Notes: generated from the sequence alone by a model not told the origin. A stretch of 64,000 bases of DNA from Niveispirillum irakense DSM 11586 (GCF_000429645.1 NZ_AUCG01000003.1:60331-124330), one strand, 5' to 3'; counted from the first letter of the stretch, positions 9,248-17,860 are shown. Made by a program: numbers and translations.

Positions 9248-9912
9248 GGTGTGTCCCCCGTCCCCTTGGATCGGACATCGGCCACCACCCGGCGCATCAT
9301 GTCCAGGTCCATCCCGCCGGGGACGATATAGTCCCCGATGACGAAACTGGGGGTGCCGCGTAATTGCAGCATGGCCGCCTGTGCGGCTGTCTGGTTCAGG
9401 GCCTCGTCCATTTCCGCCTTGCGGTCCGACAGGTCCTTTTCGGCCCGCGTCAGGTCCAGGCCGGCGGCCTGGGCGGCGGCGCGGATATTGTCCTCTCCCA
9501 GCCGGCCGGGGATCTTCATCAGCGCATCATGGACCTGGGGATAAAGGCCCTGCCAGCGGGCCGCCAGGGCCAATCGCGAGGCAAGAAGGGAAGGCGGGCC
9601 GAAGGTCGGCCAATGTTTGTGGATGATGCGAACCTTGGGGTCTGTGGCCGCCAGTGCTGCCACAACGGGATGCACCCGCCGGCAGACCGGGCATTGATAA
9701 TCGAAATATTCAATGACGGTGACATCGCCTTCCGGGTTGGCGGCGATGACGGCGCTGGGCCTCTGCGCCAGGGGATTGGGTCCCATTTCGGCGACAAAAG
9801 ACGGGGCGGCTTCGGTTCGCGGGGATGCAAGATGGGTGGCAATGATGGCGCCCCCGCCCAGCAGGGCAGCCCCTGCGAACAGGACATATTTTCTGAAACG
9901 CTGCGGGATCAT
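9244..9912 (-). CDS. DsbA-family thiol-disulfide oxidoreductase, periplasmic
   Basis: 222 aa. An N-terminal hydrophobic segment (YVLFAGAALLGGGAIIATHLA) serves as signal or anchor. The thioredoxin fold starts at VTVIEYFDYQCPVCRRV with active-site C74-P-V-C77, and the cis-Pro loop GTPSFVIGD is present, as in the Com1/BdbD-like group of DsbA proteins (thioredoxin_4). Role: formation or isomerisation of disulfides in exported proteins, or redox delivery. It overlaps the CPTC membrane protein by 4 bases and follows a small exported Cys-containing protein. Confidence 0.88.
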   Translation of the reverse strand: MIPQRFRKYVLFAGAALLGGGAIIATHLASPRTEAAPSFVAEMGPNPLAQRPSAVIAANPEGDVTVIEYFDYQCPVCRRVHPVVAALAATDPKVRIIHKHWPTFGPPSLLASRLALAARWQGLYPQVHDALMKIPGRLGEDNIRAAAQAAGLDLTRAEKDLSDRKAEMDEALNQTAAQAAMLQLRGTPSFVIGDYIVPGGMDLDMMRRVVADVRSKGTGDTP

Positions 9913-10021
9913 GGGTTATTCCCTGATCGGAGGATGGATATCCCCGGACGGACCATGGCATGGCGCAGAACATCCGGCCGCAGGGCCGGGGAAGCGTCCG
10001 GGGGAGAGATGATCCGGGTGG

Positions 10022-10396
10022 TCAGGCGGCGCGGCGCGGGGGCGGCAGGTCCGGGGTGGGGGTGATCCCGCGCCCCGGCTCGTTGCGCGGTGGCATATAG
10101 CGGCTGGTACGCGCGGCGGGCGGGTCCAGCAGCGTGGTTGCCAGGGGCAGGCCCATCAGGCCGGACGGGCAGGCTTGCATCTTGGGGCAGGGGGCCAGAT
10201 CGGCCCTTTGCGCCCGGTACGCCGGGGCCTTTGTCAGGGATGGCGGCATCACGGTTCCCGAAAGGGTGGTCACCATCCCCGGACCATTGGCATGGGCGAC
10301 GGCCCATACCGGACCGGGCCGCCCGCCCGCCAGCAGCACGGCCAGCATCAGCAGGCCGAACAGAAATCCCGGAACCGTCTTGATCAGGCGTGCCAT
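10022..10396 (-). CDS. Small exported protein with Cys pair and Pro-rich tail, unknown function
   Basis: 124 aa from the ATG at 10396, preceded by AAGAAGGG. The N-terminus MARLIKTVPGFLFGLLMLAVLLAGG is a signal peptide or anchor. The mature region has one CPKMQACPSG motif and ends with a Pro/Arg-rich tail (TPTPDLPPPRRAA). Short exported proteins with such tails are often seen in alphaproteobacterial metal- or redox-related loci, but this is only an impression. Same strand as, and 109 bases before, the DsbA-like gene; about 96 bases after the ABC ATPase. Confidence 0.6.
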   Translation of the reverse strand: MARLIKTVPGFLFGLLMLAVLLAGGRPGPVWAVAHANGPGMVTTLSGTVMPPSLTKAPAYRAQRADLAPCPKMQACPSGLMGLPLATTLLDPPAARTSRYMPPRNEPGRGITPTPDLPPPRRAA

Positions 10397-10492
10397 CAGG
10401 CCCTTCTTATCCGCGACAGGGCGGGGCGATGCCTCCAATCTGGGGGGTGATCCGGCTGGGGGCAAGTTTTTCCACCCACTTTTGCCCCTTCA

Positions 10493-11266
10493 TCAGCCGG
10501 TAGCCTGTCCCGCCTGCCGGTCGCGGGCAATGTCCAGGAAGACATCTTCCATCGTCGCGCGGCCATAGCGGTCCAGCAGGTCGGCAGGCGTGCCGCGATC
10601 CACGATGCGCCCGCCCTTCATCATCAGCACGCCATGGCACAGCCGCTCCACCTCCGCCATGTTGTGGCTGGCCAGCAGGATGGTGGCGCCGGTGCGGTCG
10701 CGGAACCGCTCCAGATATGTGCGTATCCAGTCTGCCGTGTCGGGGTCCAGGCTGGCCGTCGGCTCATCCAGCAGCAGCACTTCCGGATCGTTCAGCAGTG
10801 CTTTGGCCAGGGCTACCCGCGTCTTCTGCCCGGCAGACAGGGCGCCTGACGGGCGGTGCAGAAAACCTGTCAGTTCCAGCGCTTCCGCCAGTTCGGCGAT
10901 GCGCTGTTTCAAGCCTGTGAGCCCATAAAGATGGCCATAGACGGTCAGGTTCTCCTGCACCGTCAACCGATGTGGCAGATCGACATAGGGGCTGGAGAAA
11001 TTCATGCGCGGCAGCACGCGATAGCGCTCCGTCAGCATGTCATGGCCCAGGATGCGCACGGTGCCCGCCGTCGGCAGCAGCAGCCCCAGCAGGATGGAGA
11101 TGGTGGTGGTCTTGCCTGCCCCGTTGCCGCCCAGCAGGGCGACGGTATGGCCGGCCGGCACATCGAAGCCGATACCATCCAGGGCCGTGGCGCTACCGAA
11201 CCTCTTGGTCAGATCGCGGACATGGATGGCAGGTTCATGGCTTGCAACGGCGCTGTCAGTCGACAT
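10493..11266 (-). CDS. ABC transporter ATP-binding protein (ABC-2/NodI-like exporter type)
   Basis: 257 aa with Walker A GGNGAGKT (46-53), signature LSAGQKTRVALAKAL, Walker B LLLDEP and the switch His in LLASHNMAEVE. The sequence resembles ATPases that pair with ABC-2 type permeases (drug, polysaccharide or Nod-factor export). No permease gene is next to it: downstream on the same strand comes a small exported protein. Divergent from regB, with which it shares a 122-base upstream region. Confidence 0.88.
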   Translation of the reverse strand: MSTDSAVASHEPAIHVRDLTKRFGSATALDGIGFDVPAGHTVALLGGNGAGKTTTISILLGLLLPTAGTVRILGHDMLTERYRVLPRMNFSSPYVDLPHRLTVQENLTVYGHLYGLTGLKQRIAELAEALELTGFLHRPSGALSAGQKTRVALAKALLNDPEVLLLDEPTASLDPDTADWIRTYLERFRDRTGATILLASHNMAEVERLCHGVLMMKGGRIVDRGTPADLLDRYGRATMEDVFLDIARDRQAGQATG

Positions 11267-11345
11267 GGAAAAGGATATGGTCCCGATTCTGGAGATGAAG
11301 TGTCCTGGTTACGGTCTGCCGGCCGGGCCGGCGATGAACAACCCC

Positions 11346-11363
11346 TGCCGACAGTGCCGACAG
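11346..11363. repeat. Tandem 9-bp direct repeat upstream of regB
   Basis: TGCCGACAG occurs twice head-to-tail, ending 25 bases before the regB ATG in the divergent promoter region. It could be a binding site or lie in the 5' leader of regB. Confidence 0.5.
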
Positions 11364-11388
11364 GGGGCAACTATGGTGGGACATCGGC

Positions 11389-12708
11389 ATGAGTGAAGCA
11401 ACCCCGAATAACCAGCCGGCCCTGGTGCCGGCGGCCCTCAGTCCCGTGGCTGAAGGCCGGGTCAGCGCCCGCACCCTGGTTACCATCCGCTGGGCGGCTA
11501 TTGTGGGCCAGGCGGCGACGCTGGCCATCGTGATGCAGGGGCTGGGCATGCACCTGCTGTTGCCCCACGCGCTGGGGGCCGTGCTGGTGTCGGTTGCGGT
11601 CAACCTGTTCGCCGTGCGCCGGCTGCGCCAGCAGCCCTTCCTGGCTGACCGGGATGCCGCCCTTTATCTCGCCTATGACATGGTACAGTTGGCCGTGCTG
11701 CTGTACCTGACCGGCGGGCTGGATAATCCCTTCGCCGTCATGATGCTGGCGCCGCTGACCGTGGCGGCCAGTGCCCTGGGCCGGACGGCGGTGGCATCGC
11801 TGACGGCCCTGGCTGTGCTGTGTTTCACTGCCCTGGCCCTGGTGGCCCTGCCGCTGCCCTGGCCGGGGCAGGAGGAGGCGGGGCTGCCCTTGCTGTACCG
11901 GTTCGGGGTCTGGGCGGCGCTCACCCTCTCATCCGGTTTCATCGCGGCCTATTTGTTCCAGGTGGCGCAGGGGGCGCGGCGCCTGTCCATGGCGCTGAAT
12001 GCCAGCCAGGAGAGTCTGGCCCGCGCCCATCATGTATCGGCTGTCGGTGCGCTGGCGGCGGCGGCGGCGCATGAACTGGGCAGCCCGCTGGGCACCATCG
12101 CCGTGGTGGCCAAGGAACTGGCCCGCGATATCGACCCTGCCAGCCCGATGGCGGAAGATGTGGCCCTGCTGCAAAGTCAGGTCGCCCGCTGCCGCGACAT
12201 TTTGGCCGAACTGTCGCGCCATCCGGGTGACCGGGGCGGGGCGGAACCGATTGTGCCGATGCCCGCCCTGATTGAGACGGTGGCCAGCCCCTATGCCCGG
12301 CCTGAGATCGCCCTGGAGATCGAAAGCCTGAACGAACCGGAAGACGGGCCGCCCTCTGTCCAGTCGGTGCCGGAGGTGGTGCATGGGTTGGCCAATATCC
12401 TTCAGAATGCCATGCAGTTCGCCCGTTCCCGCGTGCGGGTGACCATCGACTGGGCGGGACCCGGCCTGACCCTGACCGTGGCGGATGACGGGCCGGGTTA
12501 CCCGCCCGCCCTGCTGGACCGGCTGGGGGAGCCTTATGTCAGCGGGCGCAGCCTTGCCGCGCGGGAGACGGCAGGCAATATGGGGCTGGGATTGTTCATC
12601 GCGCAGAGCCTGCTGGAGCGGTCCGGGGCCTCTGTACGCTATGCCAATGGGAAAAGCGGTGGGGCGGCTGTTGCCATTCGCTGGAAAACGCCTAGCTTCA
12701 CCGTGTAG
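11389..12708 (+). CDS. regB: RegB/PrrB/ActS-type redox sensor histidine kinase
   Basis: 439 aa. About six transmembrane helices occupy residues 30-195. They contain GGLDNPF (109-115), the quinone-binding signature of RegB in the loop between helices. The H-box is AAAAAHELGSPLGTIAVV with phospho-acceptor H228. C268 in VARCRDIL matches the position of the redox-active Cys known in Rhodobacter RegB. The ATPase domain has NILQNAMQFA (N box), DDGPGYPP and GLGLFIAQSLLERSG. The RegB family senses the aerobic quinone pool and oxygen-linked redox state and phosphorylates RegA. regA follows after 38 bases in the same direction; the senC/SCO gene found between or beside these genes in some relatives is absent here. 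Confidence 0.92.
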   Translation: MSEATPNNQPALVPAALSPVAEGRVSARTLVTIRWAAIVGQAATLAIVMQGLGMHLLLPHALGAVLVSVAVNLFAVRRLRQQPFLADRDAALYLAYDMVQLAVLLYLTGGLDNPFAVMMLAPLTVAASALGRTAVASLTALAVLCFTALALVALPLPWPGQEEAGLPLLYRFGVWAALTLSSGFIAAYLFQVAQGARRLSMALNASQESLARAHHVSAVGALAAAAAHELGSPLGTIAVVAKELARDIDPASPMAEDVALLQSQVARCRDILAELSRHPGDRGGAEPIVPMPALIETVASPYARPEIALEIESLNEPEDGPPSVQSVPEVVHGLANILQNAMQFARSRVRVTIDWAGPGLTLTVADDGPGYPPALLDRLGEPYVSGRSLAARETAGNMGLGLFIAQSLLERSGASVRYANGKSGGAAVAIRWKTPSFTV

Positions 12709-12746
12709 AACCATTCCCGCCTGAAGAATCGTCGAAAGCACGAAGA

Positions 12747-13334
12747 ATGAGCGAAAGCGATGATGTCCTCAACACGGCGGACCAGCCGAAGCTGACCTTT
12801 ACCGGTGATGCCTCGCGCAGCCTGCTGATCGTCGATGACGATGCGCCCTTCCGCACCCGTCTGGCCCGCGCCATGGAGCGGCGCGGTTTTGATGTCGTGG
12901 CCGTGGATACCGTGAATATGGGTGTCGAAGTGGCGCATGAAAGCGCGCCGCGCTACGCCGTGGTCGATCTGCGCCTGGGCGACGGATCGGGCCTGGATGT
13001 GGTCAAGGCCCTGCGCGACGCTCGGCCCGATGCCCGCATCGTCATGCTGACCGGCTATGGCAATATCGCCACCGCCGTGGCCGCGGTGAAGTTCGGTGCG
13101 GTGGATTATCTGCCCAAGCCGGCCGATGCCGATGCCGTGGAATCGGCACTGCTGGCCGATGGGCCGCTGCCGCCGCCGCCGGAAAGCCCGATGTCGGCCG
13201 ACCGGGTGCGGTGGGAACATATCCAGCGCGTGTTCGAACAGTGCGACCGCAACGTGTCGGAAACGGCCCGCCGCCTGAAGATGCACCGTCGCACGCTTCA
13301 GCGCATTTTGAACAAGCACGCGCCGCGGGCCTGA
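12747..13334 (+). CDS. regA: RegA/PrrA/ActR-type response regulator
   Basis: 195 aa. The receiver domain has the acidic pair in LLIVDDDAPF, phospho-acceptor D74 (VVDLRLGDGSG), T102 (MLTGYG) and K124 (YLPKPAD). A Pro linker (LPPPPESPM) joins a Fis-type helix-turn-helix (NVSETARRLKMHRRTLQRIL) at the C-terminus, the classic compact RegA layout. The family regulates respiration, carbon and nitrogen fixation and photosynthesis genes in response to redox state. It directly follows regB and is probably co-transcribed with it. Confidence 0.93.
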   Translation: MSESDDVLNTADQPKLTFTGDASRSLLIVDDDAPFRTRLARAMERRGFDVVAVDTVNMGVEVAHESAPRYAVVDLRLGDGSGLDVVKALRDARPDARIVMLTGYGNIATAVAAVKFGAVDYLPKPADADAVESALLADGPLPPPPESPMSADRVRWEHIQRVFEQCDRNVSETARRLKMHRRTLQRILNKHAPRA

Positions 13335-13385
13335 TGCCCGGCGCGTGATGCCAAAGTAGCTGGTGCCAAGTGGGTGATGGTTGAG

Positions 13386-13407
13386 GGGGGAAGCTTTGGC
13401 TTCCCCC
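13386..13407. terminator. Hairpin between regA and the convergent DUF3426 gene
   Basis: GGGGGAAGC, loop TTTG, GCTTCCCCC: a perfect 9-bp stem that ends five bases before the end of the convergent gene. It probably acts on both sides. Confidence 0.6.
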
Positions 13408-13412
13408 GCCCG

Positions 13413-14234
13413 TCAGGGGGCCACGGCTTCCGGTTCGATGTAGCGGAAGCCGATATTCTTGGCCTGGGCACCTTCACGCTCCGGCACCCGCGACTCGAAC
13501 TTGGTGGTCTGGTTCGGGAACAGGCGGCGCACGGGCGGGATGATGCGCCAGGCAAACAATTCCTTGCCATCCTCACCATAGGCCACGGCCTGGATATCGG
13601 GCACGTCGCGCTGCCGGTCGGACTGGTTGGTGATTGCCCCGGTCACGAACAGCAGGTTGATCCCTTCCAGATCGCGCACTTCCACCTTGGTGGTCTTGCT
13701 GTCGCCGGGTGCGGTCAGGCCGGTGCCGATCAATTCCGCCAGACCCACCATTTCATACAGGCGGAAAGAGGCGGGCCAGACATCCATCACCTTGTCCCGG
13801 CCCAGCACGGCCCCGCCACCAACCAGCACCAGGGCGGCGGTGATGCCGCTCCAGGCCAGCAGGCTGCGCAGGCGGTCCTTGTTGAGCCGCGTACCCGGCA
13901 GGGCTGGCAGGTTGGAGCCCTTGGGGAGCGGACGCTGCCGCATCGACCGCATCAGCGGCGCGACATCATCTTCGGGCTTCTCGTTCGCGGCCATGGAATC
14001 GGCGCCCGTCGGCTCCTCCTCCCTCCCCTTCATGGCGAAGGGCGGCGGTGGGGAAGGGGGGGCCTTTTCCCGTGCGTCGGGCCGTGACGGCGCCGGTTTG
14101 GCCGGGCGGGTGCCGGGGGGCGGCTCGGCAAACCAGATATGGCCGCACTGTCCGCATTTCACGCGCCGGCCCTGGCCCAGCAGCCCCGCATCGAGCATGA
14201 AGCGTTTTGTGCAGGACGGACAGGTCAGGATCAT
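13413..14234 (-). CDS. MJ0042 zinc-ribbon / DUF3426 membrane protein
   Basis: About 273 aa from the ATG at 14234. It opens MILTCPSC with two CxxC knuckles (C5, C8, C27, C30), the MJ0042-type zinc ribbon typical of alphaproteobacteria. A Pro-rich cytoplasmic linker follows, then one transmembrane helix (LLAWSGITAALVLVGGGAVLG, near 120-140) and a C-terminal DUF3426 domain with NLLFVTGAITNQSD and FESRVPEREGAQ. The domain order predicts a cytosolic zinc ribbon and an extracytoplasmic beta domain. Function not known. Divergent from ftsX. Confidence 0.85.
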   Translation of the reverse strand: MILTCPSCTKRFMLDAGLLGQGRRVKCGQCGHIWFAEPPPGTRPAKPAPSRPDAREKAPPSPPPPFAMKGREEEPTGADSMAANEKPEDDVAPLMRSMRQRPLPKGSNLPALPGTRLNKDRLRSLLAWSGITAALVLVGGGAVLGRDKVMDVWPASFRLYEMVGLAELIGTGLTAPGDSKTTKVEVRDLEGINLLFVTGAITNQSDRQRDVPDIQAVAYGEDGKELFAWRIIPPVRRLFPNQTTKFESRVPEREGAQAKNIGFRYIEPEAVAP

Positions 14235-14428
14235 CGGATATGGGCGCCTGGGAAACGGGCGGGAAGACGTATGATCCGTTATATGGACCGATACGCTTTT
14301 ACGCAAGGAGAGGGGGTGTGCGGCGATACCCGCCCTTTACGAGCGGGCGTTACGCATGCCATTGCTAAGCCTGGAAGCCCGCCGGCCTGTCCGGTGCGGC
14401 ATCTCGCAACGCCGGATTTTCAGGAACG

Positions 14429-15313
14429 ATGAGCCGTCGCGCCCATTTCGACATACCGCTGAAACAGGATGCCACCGGTCGCTTCCTGCCCTGGATCATC
14501 GCCTTGATGGTGTTCCTGGCGGTGCTGGCGCTGGCGGTGTCGCTGGTTCTGTCCGGCATGGCCCGGCGCTGGGACAGCGGCTTGACCGGTACGGTCACCA
14601 TCCAGGTCAGCCCCGCCGGCACCAGCGGTGCCATGGCCATGGAAGACCGGGTCCGGACCGTGATGGATCGGCTGGCCGGCAGTGCCTTCGTGGCCGATGC
14701 GCAGCGCCTGCCCGATGGCGATGCCCGCGCGCTGGTGGAGCCCTGGCTGGGCGAGGGGGCGCTGGTGGTGGAACTGCCGCTGCCGGTGCTGATTGATGTG
14801 CGCCTGACTGAAGGGGCGGCGGTTTCGTCCCTGGCGGAACAGTTGGCCTCTCTCGCGCCGGAAGTGACGGTGGAGGATCCGGCCCTGTGGCTGAATGATC
14901 TGCACCGGCTGGCCCGCACGGTCCAGGGTGTTTCCATCGCCATCATCGCCCTGATCGGCGGGGCGGCCATCGTCTCCATCATCTTTGCCGCCAGTGCCGG
15001 ATTCGCCGTCCATCGGACGGAGGTGGAATTGCTGCATGTCATGGGCGCGTCGGACAGCTATGTTGCCGGCCAGTTCCAGCGCCATATCCTGCGCCAGGCC
15101 ATCATTGGCGGCGGGCTGGGTTTCATCCTGGCGCTGCTGACCCTGTGGGGGCTGGATCAGGCCGGGCGCGGCATGGATGCCGCCCTGCTGCCCGATATGC
15201 GTCTTGCCCTGGCCGATTGGGTCTGGCTGCCGGCTGTACCGCTGGCCGCCGCGGCCCTGGCGGCGCTCACCGCCCGGTTGACCGTGATCCGGGCGCTGGA
15301 GCGGCTGCCGTGA
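14429..15313 (+). CDS. ftsX: Cell-division ABC permease-like protein FtsX
   Basis: 294 aa, preceded by AGGA at correct spacing. Four transmembrane helices with a large periplasmic loop after the first (about residues 45-160), and the conserved cytoplasmic segment FAVHRTEVELLHVMGASDSYV, match FtsX. FtsX normally forms a complex with the ATPase FtsE to activate murein hydrolases during division. No ftsE lies upstream: the 194 bases before it hold only the divergent start of the DUF3426 gene. It overlaps the YdcF-like gene by 4 bases (GTGA). Confidence 0.85.
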   Translation: MSRRAHFDIPLKQDATGRFLPWIIALMVFLAVLALAVSLVLSGMARRWDSGLTGTVTIQVSPAGTSGAMAMEDRVRTVMDRLAGSAFVADAQRLPDGDARALVEPWLGEGALVVELPLPVLIDVRLTEGAAVSSLAEQLASLAPEVTVEDPALWLNDLHRLARTVQGVSIAIIALIGGAAIVSIIFAASAGFAVHRTEVELLHVMGASDSYVAGQFQRHILRQAIIGGGLGFILALLTLWGLDQAGRGMDAALLPDMRLALADWVWLPAVPLAAAALAALTARLTVIRALERLP

Positions 15314-15939
15314 CCTCCCCGGCCGGTATGCGCCGCACGATCCGTCGTATATTGCTGGTTCTCGGATCGATTGTCGGTCTGTGGGCGGCAGGCTTGTTCC
15401 TGTTCGCCGCCTCCCTGCCACGGCACACGCCGGGCGTTGACGGGCCGCCTACCGATGGCATCGTCGTGCTGACCGGCGGCAGCGAGCGGATGGAGGTGGC
15501 CTTTGGCCTGCTTCGCGCCGGCAAGGCCCGCAAATTGCTGATCAGCGGTGTGCATAAGGGGGTGGCCCTGCGCGACCTGCTGCCCGTCTCTGGCGCTGGT
15601 GATGTGGCGGAGCTGGAATGCTGTGTCGTGCTGGGCTACGAGGCGGACAATACCGAGGGCAATGCTGTGGAAACGGCCCGCTGGGTGCAGCGGGAAGGCT
15701 TCCATTCCATCCGGCTGGTGACGGCCAATTACCACATGCCCCGCAGTCTGGTGGAGTTGCGCCGTGCCCTGCCGGGCGTGGAGGTGGTGGCCCATCCCGT
15801 GGCGCCGGGCAGCGTGCGGCTGGAAAGCTGGTGGAACTGGCCGGGCACGGCGGAATTGATCATCAGCGAATATAATAAATATGTGGCGGCCATGGTCCGG
15901 GCGGCCATCACCAATACCCCGGCCGACAACGCGGGCTGA
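15310..15939 (+). CDS. YdcF-like DUF218 membrane-anchored protein
   Basis: 209 aa from the GTG at 15310, which overlaps the ftsX stop and has GGAG nine bases upstream; ATG at 15328 is the alternative. One N-terminal transmembrane helix (ILLVLGSIVGLWAAGLFLFAA) precedes a DUF218 domain with GIVVLTGGSERMEVAFGLL, KLLISGVHKG, NTEGNAVETARWV and LVTANYHMPRS. The family includes E. coli YdcF, SanA and ElyC, linked to envelope integrity. Position between ftsX and plsC supports an envelope role. Confidence 0.85.
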   Translation: MTSPAGMRRTIRRILLVLGSIVGLWAAGLFLFAASLPRHTPGVDGPPTDGIVVLTGGSERMEVAFGLLRAGKARKLLISGVHKGVALRDLLPVSGAGDVAELECCVVLGYEADNTEGNAVETARWVQREGFHSIRLVTANYHMPRSLVELRRALPGVEVVAHPVAPGSVRLESWWNWPGTAELIISEYNKYVAAMVRAAITNTPADNAG

Positions 15940-16041
15940 CCCGTTCTTTCGGTGCGGGGGCGACGGCTGTGGCTTTACAAGCGTCGCCGGCCCTGGTTAT
16001 TGCTGCGCCCGCCTGTCCGTCCCGCCCATGGAATATTGCTG

Positions 16042-16809
16042 ATGCTGTTCATCCGGTCCCTGCTGTTCAACATCATCTTCTATGTGCTGACGACCATCTG
16101 GTGTCTGGGGATCATCTGGACCCTGGTCATGCCGCGCCAGGTAGGCGTGGCGGCAGTACGCACCTATATGCGCATCCTCGCCTTTTTCGAGCGCGTCGTG
16201 ATCGGCCTGCATTACGAGGTGAAGGGGCTGGAACATCTGCCCAAGGACGGCGCGGTCCTGATCGGGGCCAAGCACCAGTCGATGTGGGAGACGATGAAGC
16301 TGCATCTCATGTTCCACGATCCGGCGATCGTGCTGAAGCATGAACTGCTTTATATCCCGATCTGGGGCTGGTACGCGGCCAAGTCCAAGATGATCCCGGT
16401 GAAGCGCGGCAAGCGTGGGGCGGCCATCAAGTCGCTGGTGGCCGGCGCGCAACAGATGAAGGCCATGGGGCGGGAGATCGTGATCTTCCCCCAGGGCACC
16501 CGCGTGGCGCCGGGTGTCTATGCCCCTTATAAGGTGGGCATTTCCATGCTGTATGAGGCGCTGGGCGTGCCGCTGGTGCCGATGGCGCTGAATTCCGGCG
16601 TGTTCTGGGGCCGTCACAGCTTCATCAAGCGGCCCGGCACCATCACCATCGAATTCCTGCCCCCCATCCCGCCCGGCCTGTCCAAGGAGACGGCCCTGTT
16701 CGAGCTGGAAGCAAGGCTGGAAGCGGCATCCGACCGGCTGGTGACAGCCGTGGGCGGGCCAGCGACCCTGAATCCCACGGCCGCCGGGCACGCCGCCCCG
16801 TCCCGCTGA
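16042..16809 (+). CDS. plsC: 1-acyl-sn-glycerol-3-phosphate acyltransferase
   Basis: 255 aa from the ATG at 16042. An N-terminal membrane helix is followed by the acyltransferase motifs KHQSMWE (the HX4D box, here HX4E), KHELLYIPIWGW, VKRGKRG and FPQGTR (the FPEGTR box with Gln). Glu in the first box and Gln in the third are seen in other alphaproteobacterial PlsC-like proteins. The enzyme adds the second acyl chain to make phosphatidic acid at the inner membrane. Last gene of the ftsX-ydcF-plsC run. Confidence 0.88.
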   Translation: MLFIRSLLFNIIFYVLTTIWCLGIIWTLVMPRQVGVAAVRTYMRILAFFERVVIGLHYEVKGLEHLPKDGAVLIGAKHQSMWETMKLHLMFHDPAIVLKHELLYIPIWGWYAAKSKMIPVKRGKRGAAIKSLVAGAQQMKAMGREIVIFPQGTRVAPGVYAPYKVGISMLYEALGVPLVPMALNSGVFWGRHSFIKRPGTITIEFLPPIPPGLSKETALFELEARLEAASDRLVTAVGGPATLNPTAAGHAAPSR

Positions 16810-16909
16810 TTGCCAGCATGCCCGGCGCAGGGCTGCCGGGCGCGGGTTTATTTCTGCTTCCCTAATGGGGGGAACGGGTCTATATAACGCGGTATTGAAA
16901 TCCCATACG

Positions 16910-16975
16910 GACCAGCCAGCGAACGTCGTTGGCGGGCTGGTCTGCTTTGCGGGTGGGCCTTTGGCCCGCCTTTTT
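16910..16975 (+). promoter_or_regulatory. rimP operon leader with terminator-like attenuator
   Basis: Two stacked hairpins lie 58-124 bases before the rimP start. The first is GACCAGCC...GGCTGGTC (16910-16917 with 16935-16942). The second, GGTGGGCC, loop TTT, GGCCCGCC (16952-16970), is followed by five T and looks like an intrinsic terminator. The upstream gene plsC ended 140 bases earlier, and a TATATAAC sequence at 16881-16888 could be a -10 element before the hairpins, so this may be a premature terminator within the operon leader rather than the end of plsC transcription. Confidence 0.6.
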
Positions 16976-17033
16976 GTTTATCTGGGCCTTGCCGATCCAT
17001 CTTCGCGTGGACGGCAAGCGGAGTTGCAAGCGA

Positions 17034-17825
17034 ATGGACGTGCTGGAGCGCATTGGACAGATCATCGGCCCCTCGATTGAAGCGATGGGATACGAGATCG
17101 TGCGCCTGCAGATTTCGGGTGGGCAGCGTCCCACCCTGCAGATCATGGCCGACCGCGCCGATGGCGGCGCGATGACGGTGGATGACTGCGCCGATATTTC
17201 CAACGCCGCTTCCGCCCTGCTGGACGTGGAAGACCCGATCAGCTCTGCCTATACGCTGGAAGTCAGCAGCCCCGGCATCGACCGGCCGCTGACCCGGCTG
17301 AAGGATTTTGAGCGGTTCAAGGGCTTTGAGGCCCGGATCGAGACGGATGTGACGCTGGATGGGCGCAAGCGCTTCCGCGGCACGCTGTATGGTGTGGAAG
17401 GCGAGGCGGTGCTGATCGCACTGGACGCCAAGACCGGCCAGGCGCCCAAGCGCAAGCCGGGCGCCAAGATTTCCGCCAAAGCCAAGGCAGAAGCGGAAGC
17501 CGCGGCTGCCGCTGGTACCGTGGACGTGGCCGAAATTCCCTTCTCCCTCATCGCCCGCGCCAAGCTGGAGATGACGGATGAATTGCTGGCCGCAGCGGCG
17601 GCAGCACAAGGTGACGTCCCCGCGACGGAGGGCGGTACCATGGATGTGGGCGACGACGCCAAGCCGGTGAAGCGCCCCAAGCCGCAGCATCCGGGGCCGA
17701 AGGCCGATCAGGCCGTCGTTCCCAAGAAAAAGGGTCCGGGGCGCTTCGCCCGCAAGGGCCAGCAGGATGGACAAGACAGCGACACCACCGATGGTCAACC
17801 CGACGCCGTGACGGCGCGGGACTGA
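17034..17825 (+). CDS. rimP: Ribosome maturation factor RimP, with long C-terminal extension
   Basis: 263 aa against about 150 in E. coli. The start at MDVLERIGQ has CGGAG upstream. The N-terminal RimP domain shows [30 protein letters not shown] and [20 protein letters not shown]; then the SH3-like domain around [16 protein letters not shown]. The domain is interrupted by an Ala/Lys-rich insert (about 145-175) before [18 protein letters not shown], and a further 70-residue Lys/Pro/Asp-rich disordered tail follows. RimP acts in 30S subunit maturation. First gene of rimP-nusA-ylxR-infB-rbfA-truB. Confidence 0.93.
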   Translation: MDVLERIGQIIGPSIEAMGYEIVRLQISGGQRPTLQIMADRADGGAMTVDDCADISNAASALLDVEDPISSAYTLEVSSPGIDRPLTRLKDFERFKGFEARIETDVTLDGRKRFRGTLYGVEGEAVLIALDAKTGQAPKRKPGAKISAKAKAEAEAAAAAGTVDVAEIPFSLIARAKLEMTDELLAAAAAAQGDVPATEGGTMDVGDDAKPVKRPKPQHPGPKADQAVVPKKKGPGRFARKGQQDGQDSDTTDGQPDAVTARD

Positions 17826-17860
17826 CCGGACGCATTTGAAAGAAGGCAGGGTTCGCCAGG

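Noticed and set aside
16810..17033. metY-type initiator tRNA before rimP, as in E. coli
   Set aside because: No cloverleaf or CAT anticodon loop can be drawn; the region holds the hairpin leader only.
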